Assembly: GCA_025927935.1 (NCBI GenBank)
Contig: JAICKM010000017.1
Coordinates: forward strand, 1-23,927
DNA length: 23,927 nt
Source of the DNA: Chloroflexia bacterium
Lineage (GTDB): Bacteria; Chloroflexota; Chloroflexia; QHBQ01; JADMIH01
Reading direction: 5' to 3'
This document shows positions 7,817-14,867 of this stretch, piece after piece. The translations under genes and the position numbers were made by a program. Within the stretch, counting starts at the first letter, position 1. Each line of letters opens with the position of its first letter. A model generated the notes under the pieces. That model made no database searches and was not told the origin of the DNA. It saw nothing but the letters and a program-made list of their open reading frames with translations.

Positions 7817-8824
7817 ATGGCGGAGCCGCCCCTGCTGCCGCCGCTGCTGGCGATTGGCGGCCCCACCGGCGTCGGCAAGAGCGCCCTGGGCATCCATCTG
7901 GCGCGTGTCTTCAACGGCGAAATCGTGACCGCCGACTCGCGGCAGGTGTACCGCGAGATGGATATCGGCACGGATAAGCCGCCGCTCTGGGAGCGGGCAG
8001 GCATCCCCCACCACCTGATCGATCTGGTCGCCCCCGACGAGCGGTATACCCTGGCCCGTTACCAGGCGCAAGCCTACGCCGTGATCGACGCCATCCAGGC
8101 GCGCGGGCACCTGCCGCTGCTGGTCGGCGGCACCCCGCTCTACCTGGCCGCCGTGCTGGAAGGGTGGCGCATGCCCGAAGTGGAACCGGACCCGGCCCTG
8201 CGCGCCCGCCTGGAAGCGCGCGCCGCCGCCGAAGGCCCGGCGGCCCTGCACGCCGAACTCCAGACCCGCGATCCCGCCGCCGCCGAACGCATCCTGCCCG
8301 GCAACACGCGCCGCCTGGTGCGGGCGTTGGAAGTCATTTACCTGACGGGCCGGCCCTTCTCCGAGCAGCAGCAAAAGGCGCCGCCGCCCCACCGCGTCGG
8401 GCGCCTGGCGCTGACGGCGGAGCGGGCCGAATTGCACCGGCGCATCGACCAGCGAGTCGAGCGCGAGGTGGCCGACGGCCTGGTGGAGGAAGCGGCGGGA
8501 CTCCACGCCCGCGGCTATAGCTGGGCGCTGCCCTCGATGACCGGGCTGGGCTATCGCCAGTTCGCGCCCTACCTGCGTGGCGAGATTGCGCTGGACACGG
8601 CGCTGCAGCAACTCAAATGGGACACGCACGCCTTTGTCCGCCACCAGTACACCTGGTTCCGGCGCGATCCGGCCTGGGTCTGGATCGATGCCACGGCGGG
8701 CGTGCCGCTGGCCGAGGTGGAGCGGCGGGTGCGCCGCTGGCTGGCCGGCGGCGACCTGGGGCCGTCGATGGCCGGGGCCGAACCCCATCCGCTGACCCGG
8801 TGGCAGGTGCGCGCCGGGCAATGA
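7817..8824 (+). CDS. miaA: tRNA dimethylallyltransferase
   Basis: Transfers the dimethylallyl group from DMAPP to N6 of A37 in tRNAs that read UNN codons. 335 residues. The P-loop GPTGVGKS is at residues 15-22, with TADSRQVYREMDIGTDKP (38-55), a LVGGTPLYL motif, GNTRRLVRALEV, and the C-terminal TGLGYRQF and KWDTHAFVRHQYTWFRR blocks, all standard for MiaA. ATG 7817 follows the yjbQ stop after five bases; the ribosome binding site is weak, so translation is probably coupled to yjbQ. The C-terminal 25 residues are poorly conserved in type. It ends close to a hairpin shared with the convergent sigma factor gene. Confidence 0.97.
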   Translation: MAEPPLLPPLLAIGGPTGVGKSALGIHLARVFNGEIVTADSRQVYREMDIGTDKPPLWERAGIPHHLIDLVAPDERYTLARYQAQAYAVIDAIQARGHLPLLVGGTPLYLAAVLEGWRMPEVEPDPALRARLEARAAAEGPAALHAELQTRDPAAAERILPGNTRRLVRALEVIYLTGRPFSEQQQKAPPPHRVGRLALTAERAELHRRIDQRVEREVADGLVEEAAGLHARGYSWALPSMTGLGYRQFAPYLRGEIALDTALQQLKWDTHAFVRHQYTWFRRDPAWVWIDATAGVPLAEVERRVRRWLAGGDLGPSMAGAEPHPLTRWQVRAGQ

Positions 8825-8826
8825 AA

Positions 8827-8849
8827 AGGGGCGCGACCCGCGCGCCCCT
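8827..8849 (-). terminator. intrinsic terminator of the ECF sigma gene (also 3' hairpin of miaA)
   Basis: AGGGGCGCG (8827-8835) pairs with CGCGCCCCT (8841-8849) over a 5-base loop. Read on the - strand the hairpin is followed by TTTTC, as expected for a terminator of the - strand gene ending at 8871. On the + strand it lies three bases after the miaA stop but has no T run. Confidence 0.7.
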
Positions 8850-8870
8850 CTCCCGCCGATTCGACCGGCG

Positions 8871-9488
8871 TCAGGCCGATGTCGCCAGGTCGCCCCAGCC
8901 CCCCACCGGCGCGGTGCCGAGGGGCAGAAAGTCGAACTCGCGGATACGCCGTTCTTCGGCTTCCAGAATGGCTTGCAAACTGCGCAGCGCGCGATATTGC
9001 AGCGCGCGAATGGCGCCTTCCTTCTTGTTCATGACGGCGGCGATTTCGCTGTTATCATAACCGGCAATAAACTTCAGGCAGATCACCTGCCGCTGCTCGG
9101 TCGTCAATTGCTTGATGGCCTGGCGCAGTTCGCTGGATGCGACGCTGCTTGCCAGCGCGGCTTCCGGGTCCACCGGCTCTTCCCGAATGAGCAGCGTATC
9201 GTCGAGCGGCAAAATTTCGCGCCGCGTGCGATAGTGATCGACCACCAGATTATGCGCCAGCCGGTAGAGCCAGGACGAGAACGGATAGCCATACCACGTA
9301 TACCGGCCGATGGCCTCCCACGCCTTCAAAAAGACCTGTTCGCAAAGATCCTCGGCTTCGCACGGATTGCCGACCTTGTAATAGATGTATTTATAGATCT
9401 TCTCGACATAGGCGTGGTAGAGTTGCGCGAAAGCTTCCTGGTCGTGTTGCGAGGCGCGTTGGGCCAATTCAGCTTCATTGGTTAGCAT
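8871..9488 (-). CDS. ECF-type sigma-70 family RNA polymerase sigma factor
   Basis: 205 residues. Region 2 runs about 16-82 (FAQLYHAYVEKIYKYIYYKV, CEAEDLCEQVFLKAWEAI, FSSWLYRLAHNLVVDHYR). Region 4 runs about 125-178 with LTTEQRQVICLKFIAGYDNS and the helix-turn-helix EIAAVMNKKEGAIRALQYRAL. There is no region 3 and no region 1.1, which defines the ECF class. A tail of about 25 residues follows region 4. Start: ATG 9486-9488 has AGGAGGAG at 6-base spacing. A longer open frame extends to 9809, but it would pass through the promoter and has no ribosome binding site. No anti-sigma gene is adjacent. Its promoter looks sigma-54 dependent (9573-9589), and rpoN is the divergent neighbour, implying a sigma cascade (inference). 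Confidence 0.95.
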   Translation of the reverse strand: MLTNEAELAQRASQHDQEAFAQLYHAYVEKIYKYIYYKVGNPCEAEDLCEQVFLKAWEAIGRYTWYGYPFSSWLYRLAHNLVVDHYRTRREILPLDDTLLIREEPVDPEAALASSVASSELRQAIKQLTTEQRQVICLKFIAGYDNSEIAAVMNKKEGAIRALQYRALRSLQAILEAEERRIREFDFLPLGTAPVGGWGDLATSA

Positions 9489-9572
9489 CCGGAACTCCTC
9501 CTGCGGTGCATCGTGCTGCGGCGTGCACACACATGCACGTAAACAACTCCCTCTCCCTCCCTGCTTGCGGTG

Positions 9573-9589
9573 AGCAAGATATGTGCCAG
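9573..9589 (-). promoter_or_regulatory. sigma-54 (-24/-12) promoter of the ECF sigma gene
   Basis: On the - strand the sequence is CTGGCACATATCTTGCT. It carries TGGCAC, a 5-base gap and TTGCT, with GG and GC exactly 10 bases apart, nearly the full sigma-54 consensus. The -12 base is 9574, so the start is predicted at about 9562, leaving a 74-base leader before ATG 9488. A weaker sigma-70-like reading of the same DNA (TTGAGG at 9600-9605, TATCTT at 9576-9581) is possible but less convincing. Confidence 0.72.
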
Positions 9590-9640
9590 CTACATAGTTC
9601 CTCAACAGCGCCAGGGTACCCCCGATCCATGAGCAGGGAT

Positions 9641-9670
9641 CGTGCCCAGGCACGCACGCGCCAGGCACGC
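9641..9670. repeat. palindrome and direct repeat upstream of the ECF sigma-54 promoter
   Basis: CGTGCC-CA-GGCACG (9641-9654) is a perfect palindrome with a 2-base centre. The 10-mer CCAGGCACGC occurs twice, at 9646-9655 and 9661-9670, a 15-base period. The palindrome is centred about 86 bases upstream of the predicted start of the ECF gene, a distance used by sigma-54 activators. Confidence 0.5.
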
Positions 9671-9898
9671 GGCAGAGATGGGAGGCAACGACACCCGCCG
9701 GCCTGCTGCGCATCTCCCCCGACCGCTCCATGCGGCGCAGAGGGGAGTCGCACGGGATAAGCGCGTGGGTGAGGCGGGCGCGCGGCATCACGCTCCCTCT
9801 TCCCGCCACGGGAAGGGGCCGGGGAGAGGTTGGCCCGGCGTCCGGATACTACCCGCCGCGCGCAAGAGCGGGACGAGCATTCGACGGCAGCGCTGTGC

Positions 9899-9927
9899 TT
9901 GCGCGTACTGGAGGGTGGGTGTATAAT
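9899..9927 (+). promoter_or_regulatory. sigma-70-type promoter of rpoN
   Basis: -35 TTGCGC (9899-9904), 17-base spacer, perfect -10 TATAAT (9922-9927). Transcription would start near 9934. This excludes the upstream in-frame TTG at 9930 and supports the start at 9990. Confidence 0.75.
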
Positions 9928-9989
9928 GATTGGCAACAGAAGGCACGCCATCCGCAGCAAGGGCTGTGCCGTCAGGAGACAACCGAGGC

Positions 9990-11540
9990 GTGGACTTATC
10001 GCTACAGATTAGCCAGGAACAATCACTCAAGGTCTCGCCGACTCTGATTGTTCTCAATCAATTGCTGGCACTCTCGTCGCTAGAGCTTCAGCAACTGGTC
10101 CAGCAAGAGCTGGGGGATAATCCCGCCCTGGAAATGGTAGAAGGCCGGCCATGTCCCACCTGCGGCATCCCCAGCACCGCGCCCATCTGCCCCTTCTGCG
10201 ACAAAAACACCACCCCGCCCAGTAAAGACGCCCCCACGCCGACCAGTTCCACATCCGCCGCCGTCGACTCGCCCTCCGAGGATTGGTACCAGGATCACGG
10301 CGACCGCCGCAACGGCGCGAACCGGGCCGACGAGGACGGGGAGTTCGACCCGATGAGCCTGGTTGCGGGCGAGTCGAACCGCCTGGAGCAGATGCTGGCC
10401 GACCTGGCGCCGGGCCTGAAAGGCAACGCCCGCACGGTGGCCGGCTACATTCTGGGCAGCCTCGATGAGCGGGGCTATCTCTCGTGTACCCTCGACCAGG
10501 TGGCAAATGCCTGCGGCGTCGCGCCGGACGAAGCCGAGGAAGTGCTGTACCTGATCCAGCGCGCCGCGCCGACAGGAGTGGGCGCTCGCAATCTGCGCGA
10601 GTGCCTATTGCTGCAACTGGAAGAGATCAAAGAGCGGGGCCGCCCGGAACTAGTGCCCTTTGTCGAGGAGATCCTGCGCGATCACCTGACCGAGTTGGGC
10701 GAGCACAAGTTCACGCTGATTGCCCACACACTGGGCACCACGTATGATGCGGTCGTGACCGTGCGCGATTTTATTAAGGCGCACATGAATCCGCATCCCG
10801 GTTATGCGACCGACGGGCGCCCCTGGCCTATGCCCTCACCCGTGCGCTTTGTCGCCCCCGACGTGATCATCCGGCTGCGCAACAACAATTTCGAGGTCGA
10901 AGTGGTCGAGTCGTTGCGCTTCAGCCTGCGCATCAGCCCGATCTATCACCGGCTGGCCGCGGCGGCGGCGGCGCATCCGCAGGGCCGGGTCACGGCCAAC
11001 GGCAACGGCCACGGGCCGGACGCCGACGGCAGCGGCGGAGAAAACAACGGCGAGTTCAGCCTGCCTACCGTGACCATGGCCGGCATGTCGGACAACGACC
11101 GCGAGCATATCCGCCGTTATGTCAACCGATCACGGCTGTTCATCTCCAATATCGCCCAGCGGCGCGAGACCATGCGGCGGATCACCAACTGCCTGGTCGA
11201 AGTGCAGGGCGACTTCTTGCGCCACGGCGTGCGCCACTTGCGCCCGCTGACCCGCGCCCAGGTCGCGCAGTACCTGGGCCTGCATGAGTCGACGGTCAGC
11301 CGGGCCACCGCCGATAAGTATGTGATGCTGCCCAACCGGCAGGTCATCCCCTTCGCCGACTTCTTCCAGGCATCCCTGAGCGCCAAGGACCGCATCCGGG
11401 AGATGATTGTCACCGAACCGAAACCCCTTACCGACAAGGAAATTGTGCAGCGACTGCGGGAGCAGGGCGTGCGTATCGCCCGGCGAACTGTGACGAAATA
11501 CCGCAACCAGCTCGGCATCATGCCATCGACTTTCCGCTAG
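9990..11540 (+). CDS. rpoN: RNA polymerase sigma-54 factor
   Basis: 516 residues. Sigma-54 directs core polymerase to -24/-12 promoters and needs an AAA+ activator. Region I, which contacts activators, is residues 1-48 (QISQEQSLKVSPTLIVLNQL, then SSLELQQLVQQELGDNPALE). It is followed by an unusual CPTC-x8-CPFC zinc-ribbon-like insert (C55, C58, C67, C70) and an acidic low-complexity stretch. The core-binding domain contains LDERGYL and PTGVGARNLRECLLLQL. The HTH block TRAQVAQYLGLHESTVSRAT and the RpoN box ARRTVTKYRN (about 497-506) bind the promoter. A Gly/Asn-rich insert of about 35 residues sits in the middle. Start: GTG 9990 gives the normal region I beginning and has AGGAG (9974-9978) 11 bases before; TTG 9930 lies upstream of the predicted transcript start. 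The TPR gene follows after 16 bases. Confidence 0.96.
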   Translation: MDLSLQISQEQSLKVSPTLIVLNQLLALSSLELQQLVQQELGDNPALEMVEGRPCPTCGIPSTAPICPFCDKNTTPPSKDAPTPTSSTSAAVDSPSEDWYQDHGDRRNGANRADEDGEFDPMSLVAGESNRLEQMLADLAPGLKGNARTVAGYILGSLDERGYLSCTLDQVANACGVAPDEAEEVLYLIQRAAPTGVGARNLRECLLLQLEEIKERGRPELVPFVEEILRDHLTELGEHKFTLIAHTLGTTYDAVVTVRDFIKAHMNPHPGYATDGRPWPMPSPVRFVAPDVIIRLRNNNFEVEVVESLRFSLRISPIYHRLAAAAAAHPQGRVTANGNGHGPDADGSGGENNGEFSLPTVTMAGMSDNDREHIRRYVNRSRLFISNIAQRRETMRRITNCLVEVQGDFLRHGVRHLRPLTRAQVAQYLGLHESTVSRATADKYVMLPNRQVIPFADFFQASLSAKDRIREMIVTEPKPLTDKEIVQRLREQGVRIARRTVTKYRNQLGIMPSTFR

Positions 11541-11556
11541 CCGCCAGGAGGTTGCC

Positions 11557-13095
11557 TTGGACGACCAGCACCCGGAGCCGCAAAGCTCCGCCGCGCCGCC
11601 CGCCGATTCTGCGCCCGACCCCAGCCCGCGCCCCATCGCAGAACGCCTGCGTGAGGGGATCATGCTGTTACGCAACGGCGACCGCGCGGGCGCGTATGCC
11701 GTTTTTCACAGCGCCGCCGATACCGCCCCCGATAATCTGAACGCCTGGATCGGCGTGGCGCTCAGCAGCACCAGCCTCGACGAGTCCGCCGACGCGCTGG
11801 CTACAGCCGAGCGCCTGGACCCGAACAGCCGCTTTGCCGCCCAGGCCGAGACCGATCTGACCCGGCGGCGGCCCGGCTTTGCCGAAGCTCTCGCCGCCGC
11901 CCGCGAACGGGCAGCAAGCGCCCCGGCGCCTGCCGCCGGTGAACCGGAGCCGGGCGCCGCGCCACCGGCTGCAGCCGGGCCGCCCGCGGAGCGGGCGCCC
12001 ATCCAACCCGGCGCGGAAGCCGACGCCCCCGTCATGCCCGCCGCCGAGACCGCGGTGATCGCCGCCGGGCCGCGCCTGGGCGGGCAGGCCGAACTCCAGC
12101 CCAAGACGGACGACCGGATGAGCCGCGCCTTGCTGACGCTCCTGGTCGGCGTGCTGGCCCTGGTGGTGATCGGCGTCGTGGGCCTGGGCCTCGCCAACAG
12201 CCCCATCTTCGGCCCGCCGCCACCCCGCCCCACCGCGACGCCCACGGTTGCGCCGACCAGTACGGTGGCGCCCTCGGCGACCCTGCCGGTCGCGCAGGCG
12301 CCGCCGTCGCTCACGCCCGTGCCGGCCACGCCGACAGCAGCCAGCCGCGGACCGCTGGGCGCCACCGGCAGCCCCACGGCGGTCGATCCGGCCATGACAG
12401 CGGCGATCAGCGCGGTGCAGGCCGGACGCTACGCCGACGCGATCCCGGTGCTGGAGGCGGCGACGGAGCGCAATCCGACGGACGCCGCGGCGCTGTACTA
12501 TCTCGGCATCGCCTATCTGAACGCACCCGACCGCCCGCACGGAGCCGAGGACGCCACGCTGACCCTGCGCACGTTGCAGGCCCAGCATCCGCGCTGGGCG
12601 CCGGGCCTCGATATGCTGGCGCGCAGCCTGATCGCGCAGGGCCAGTTCCGCGACGCCGTGCCCCCCGCCCACCAGGCGGTGGAAAGCGATCCGGGGCGCC
12701 CGGAGTATTGGACGACGCTGGCGCGGGCCTATGAGGGCGCCGGGGCCACCGCCGAGGCAACCCTGGCCTACGCGGAAGCGGCCAAGCGCAGCCCCAGCAC
12801 GACCGGCACGCCCGCGCCGGGCAGCGCCACGCCGGCCACCGGCACGACCACGCCGGGCGCTGAGGCCAGTCCCACCGGTAGCGCCACGGCGGAAGCCGGG
12901 ACCACCCCCGGCGCGAACGTCACCACCACAGTAGGCGCCACGACCACCGCGGGCGCCACAGGCACGGCTACGGCCACGCCCGCAGGCAGCTTGCTCGCCC
13001 CGGCGGGCGCCGGCACGGTCGTGCCGGCGCCCAGCACGCCCGGCGCGGCCACCGCCACGGCGACTACGCTGCCCGCGCCGAGCGGTATTCGCTGA
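11557..13095 (+). CDS. membrane-anchored TPR-repeat protein with Thr/Ala/Pro-rich tail
   Basis: 512 residues, no named family. The N-terminal part (about 28-110) looks like a TPR-like helical region (IAERLREGIMLLRNGDRAGA, VFHSAADTAPDNLNAWIGVAL). A Pro/Ala-rich linker leads to one transmembrane helix at about 192-214 (ALLTLLVGVLALVVIGVVGL). After a Thr/Pro spacer, a second TPR block lies at about 280-410 (AISAVQAGRYADAIPVLEAA, AALYYLGIAYLN, DAVPPAHQAVESDPGRPEYW). The last 100 residues are low-complexity Thr/Ala/Pro/Gly. Topology with TPRs on both faces of the membrane is inferred. Start: TTG 11557 is chosen because AGGAGG (11546-11551) sits at ideal 5-base spacing. It lies 16 bases after rpoN, in the same operon. 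Confidence 0.85.
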   Translation: MDDQHPEPQSSAAPPADSAPDPSPRPIAERLREGIMLLRNGDRAGAYAVFHSAADTAPDNLNAWIGVALSSTSLDESADALATAERLDPNSRFAAQAETDLTRRRPGFAEALAAARERAASAPAPAAGEPEPGAAPPAAAGPPAERAPIQPGAEADAPVMPAAETAVIAAGPRLGGQAELQPKTDDRMSRALLTLLVGVLALVVIGVVGLGLANSPIFGPPPPRPTATPTVAPTSTVAPSATLPVAQAPPSLTPVPATPTAASRGPLGATGSPTAVDPAMTAAISAVQAGRYADAIPVLEAATERNPTDAAALYYLGIAYLNAPDRPHGAEDATLTLRTLQAQHPRWAPGLDMLARSLIAQGQFRDAVPPAHQAVESDPGRPEYWTTLARAYEGAGATAEATLAYAEAAKRSPSTTGTPAPGSATPATGTTTPGAEASPTGSATAEAGTTPGANVTTTVGATTTAGATGTATATPAGSLLAPAGAGTVVPAPSTPGAATATATTLPAPSGIR

Positions 13096-13124
13096 TGTAG
13101 AACCAGCCACAGCAGGCAAACCAC

Positions 13125-13153
13125 GAGGGCCGCCGGGCAACCGGACGGCCCTC
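13125..13153 (+). terminator. terminator hairpin after the TPR gene
   Basis: GAGGGCCG (13125-13132) pairs with CGGCCCTC (13146-13153); inside the loop CCGG repeats allow further pairing. It lies 30 bases after the TPR stop (13093-13095) and is followed by the modestly T-rich TGTTCGTTCT. It closes the rpoN operon. Confidence 0.7.
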
Positions 13154-13214
13154 TGTTCGTTCTACCGGATGCCGCGCGTGGAGCGGGCGGCCCTCGTGCG
13201 CATTGCGTACAGAC

Positions 13215-13251
13215 GTTCGCGTTGCGAACCGGGCCGGCGCGGTGCTATAAT
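13215..13251 (+). promoter_or_regulatory. promoter with operator-like palindrome upstream of the small ORF / immA pair
   Basis: -35 TTGCGA (13222-13227), 18-base spacer, extended -10 TGC-TATAAT (-10 at 13246-13251). The inverted repeat GTTCGC-GTT-GCGAAC (13215-13229) overlaps the -35 box, a typical repressor site position. The start would be near 13258, leaving a leader of about 65 bases before ATG 13324. Confidence 0.7.
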
Positions 13252-13323
13252 TGGGCTACTCGGCGGGTCCAGGCGCCCGCACATCTCACACGCGCGTTGG
13301 CAGAAAGGCGCGTAGGCCGCACA

Positions 13324-13584
13324 ATGATCGGGAAGTGGGTACGCCGCCGGCGCGCGCTCCGGCGCCGTCCGGTCCAGAGGCCACAGCCGGATTCTGCCGC
13401 AGCGGCAACCACCGCGACCTCGTCGCCATCCCCCGCCCTGTCCCCGGCAGACGATCCGCGCCTGGAACTCTATTTGCAGCAGATCGCCGATCTCCCCGCG
13501 CATGACCGCGCCATCATCGTCGGCGTGCTGCAAACGATCCTCGACGAAGAGGCGGCGTATGCCCGCCGCGTCGTTGCCGAGTAG
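13324..13584 (+). CDS. small protein of 86 residues upstream of the ImmA/IrrE peptidase
   Basis: 86 residues: a very basic start (GKWVRRRRALRRRP), a Ser/Ala/Thr-rich linker and a C-terminal helical segment with RLELYLQQIADLPAHDRAI and ILDEEAAYARR. The C-terminal segment resembles the tail seen in some XRE-type regulators, but no helix-turn-helix is visible, so this is not a confident assignment. Start: ATG 13324 lies downstream of a strong promoter; the ribosome binding site is weak. It ends 8 bases before the peptidase gene and is surely co-transcribed. The pairing recalls regulator plus ImmA/IrrE modules, in which the peptidase cleaves its partner (inference). Confidence 0.65.
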   Translation: MIGKWVRRRRALRRRPVQRPQPDSAAAATTATSSPSPALSPADDPRLELYLQQIADLPAHDRAIIVGVLQTILDEEAAYARRVVAE

Positions 13585-13592
13585 GCGGCCCC

Positions 13593-14057
13593 ATGGACGA
13601 ATCCACGCGCGACACCATCGAATTTCTGATCCGCCGCTATGCGCTCCATGACCGGCTGCCGGTCGATCTGGGCGGCCTGCTGGACCGGTTCACCGTGCGC
13701 CGCTATCCCTTCACGGCCTGGACGCTCGGCTTCGCGGTCGTGCGGCCCCGCGAGATCCACATCGGCGTCAACGCCGGGCTGCCACTGCCCTGGCAGCGCA
13801 TGGCCGAGGCGCACGAGGTGGGCCATATCATCGCCTACCACCCGCACCGGCTCTACACCTGCAAAGCCTACCAGTGGGATCAGGAGGATCACGAGCGCAC
13901 GGCGCAACTGGCCGCGGCGCTCTTGCTGGTGCCCGCCACCGCCATGCAGACCTACGGGGCGGAGTTCACGCCCGCGCAATTGGCCCGGCTGCTCCAGGTG
14001 CCCACCGCGCTGGTCGATCTGCGCTGGACGCAGGCGAAGCTGGAGGGCGCGGTTTAG
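13593..14057 (+). CDS. ImmA/IrrE family zinc metallopeptidase
   Basis: 154 residues. The gluzincin motif HEVGHIIAYH (H and E of HExxH, about residues 74-78) is followed by the second conserved block HERTAQLAAALLLVP (about 98-112), whose Glu is the expected third zinc ligand. Relatives (ImmA of ICEBs1, IrrE/PprI of Deinococcus) cleave a helix-turn-helix repressor on stress. The likely partner, if any, is the small protein encoded 8 bases upstream. ATG 13593 is the first start after the upstream stop; no clear ribosome binding site is present, so coupled translation is likely. Its stop (14055-14057) overlaps the apparent stop of the convergent DUF6602 gene. Confidence 0.88.
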   Translation: MDESTRDTIEFLIRRYALHDRLPVDLGGLLDRFTVRRYPFTAWTLGFAVVRPREIHIGVNAGLPLPWQRMAEAHEVGHIIAYHPHRLYTCKAYQWDQEDHERTAQLAAALLLVPATAMQTYGAEFTPAQLARLLQVPTALVDLRWTQAKLEGAV

Positions 14058-14867
14058 GCGGAGCGCTCGCCCGGCGCTCCGCGCAGGATCTCGCCGAAGA
14101 CTTGCAGCCAGTAGGCGTTGAAGTCGGGCGCGCAGGAAGATCGAATTCAGGCAGATGTTGAGGGTGAGGAAAAACAGCGGCAGCGTATCGGCGCCGGACT
14201 CCACGGCCACGTAGCGGTCGAAGGGGCCGCCGAAGGGCGCCACCTGGTTGCCCTGGGCACGCAGCACGGCGAACCCGCGCCGGTAGGAGAACAGGTAATC
14301 GGGCAACAGGGCGGCGGGCGCCGGCCCGCTCGCCAGGTGCCGGTTGAGCACCTCGACCACCGTCGGAGCGGCGATCCCCTCATAGGCGAAGATCATGCTT
14401 AGGTAGGGATTGCGCTGCTGCGGATCGAGGGCCAGAGGCGCGGCAAAGGCCAGCCGCCGGTAGGGCAGCAGATCGCCGCCATCGGACGGCGCCCGCGCCA
14501 GCCGCTTCACCGACGCGCCGTTAGCGATGCTGGTCTCCAGTTCGGCCACCGACAGCCGCGATTTGACCTCGATGGTGCCGTAGATCGATTCGCAGGGGAA
14601 CAGACTGTTGCCGGCGTCACGAAAGAGCACGTTGGAGAAGATGGCGTCATAGATGACGATATCGACCTGGGCGCTGCTGGCCCCGTCGGCGGCGAAGACC
14701 TGGCCGGAGCCTAAGCCATAGCACTCCGGCAAAAAGGGCCGCAGGAACCGCCCGATGATATGCTCGCGGAACTCGCCTTTATCGCCCGCGTGCTCGAACA
14801 GATTGCTGTCCTCCAGGTCGGCGGCCAGCCGCGCCGCCGCGTTACGCAACGCCTGTAGCAGCTTCAT
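14054..14867 (-). CDS. DUF6602-like protein with PD-(D/E)xK-type motif; apparent 3' frameshift
   Basis: The N-terminal 245 residues are intact. KGEFREHIIGRFLRPFLP (about 30-47), an AQVDIVIYD strand (D69) and GTIEVKSRLS (E100, K102) follow the order of a PD-(D/E)xK nuclease-like fold. The nuclease link is an inference from those motifs. Near 14131-14138 the frame is lost: skipping one base restores PDFNAYWLQVFGEILRGAPG and a stop at 14054-14056, exactly abutting the convergent peptidase gene. Without the shift, the frame runs antisense through the peptidase to 13470 and encodes nothing protein-like. The cause may be a sequencing error or a real one-base insertion. ATG 14865-14867 overlaps the comF stop as ATGA, implying translational coupling. 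It is the last gene of the tad-comF operon. Confidence 0.78.
14058..14082 (+). terminator. 3' hairpin directly after immA
   Basis: GCGGAGCG (14058-14065) pairs with CGCTCCGC (14075-14082) across a 9-base loop, starting at the first base after the peptidase stop codon. There is no T run, so it may only stabilise the 3' end or slow polymerase. On the other strand it lies inside the last codons of the DUF6602 gene. Confidence 0.45.

Larger units (their letters stand above)
9489..9989. other. intergenic region between the divergent ECF sigma and rpoN genes
   Basis: About 500 bases without a supported gene. It holds the ECF ribosome binding site (9495-9502), the sigma-54 promoter (9573-9589) and possible activator sites (CGATCC-N8-GGATCG at 9623-9642; CGTGCC-CA-GGCACG at 9641-9654). 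A perfect 7-bp-arm hairpin CTTCCCG-CCA-CGGGAAG lies at 9799-9815 inside a C/G-rich stretch resembling a dispersed repeat. The rpoN promoter is at 9899-9927. Confidence 0.6.

Noticed and set aside
9576..9605. Sigma-70 promoter TTGAGG-N18-TATCTT or an ECF-type GGAAC box for the ECF gene
   Set aside because: Weaker than the overlapping sigma-54 match. Kept only as an alternative.
9489..9809. 107-residue N-terminal extension of the ECF sigma factor
   Set aside because: Lies across the predicted promoter, has no ribosome binding site and is unlike sigma region 1; ATG 9488 has a strong one.
9799..9815. Hairpin CTTCCCG-CCA-CGGGAAG as a terminator
   Set aside because: No gene ends nearby and no T run follows; more likely part of a dispersed C/G-rich repeat.
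9930..9989. TTG start for rpoN, 20 codons earlier
   Set aside because: Upstream of the predicted transcription start and unlike the normal region I beginning.
13470..14053. Unshifted continuation of the DUF6602 frame
   Set aside because: Runs antisense to the peptidase and small-protein genes and loses all protein character after about 14130; the shifted frame gives a clean end at 14054.
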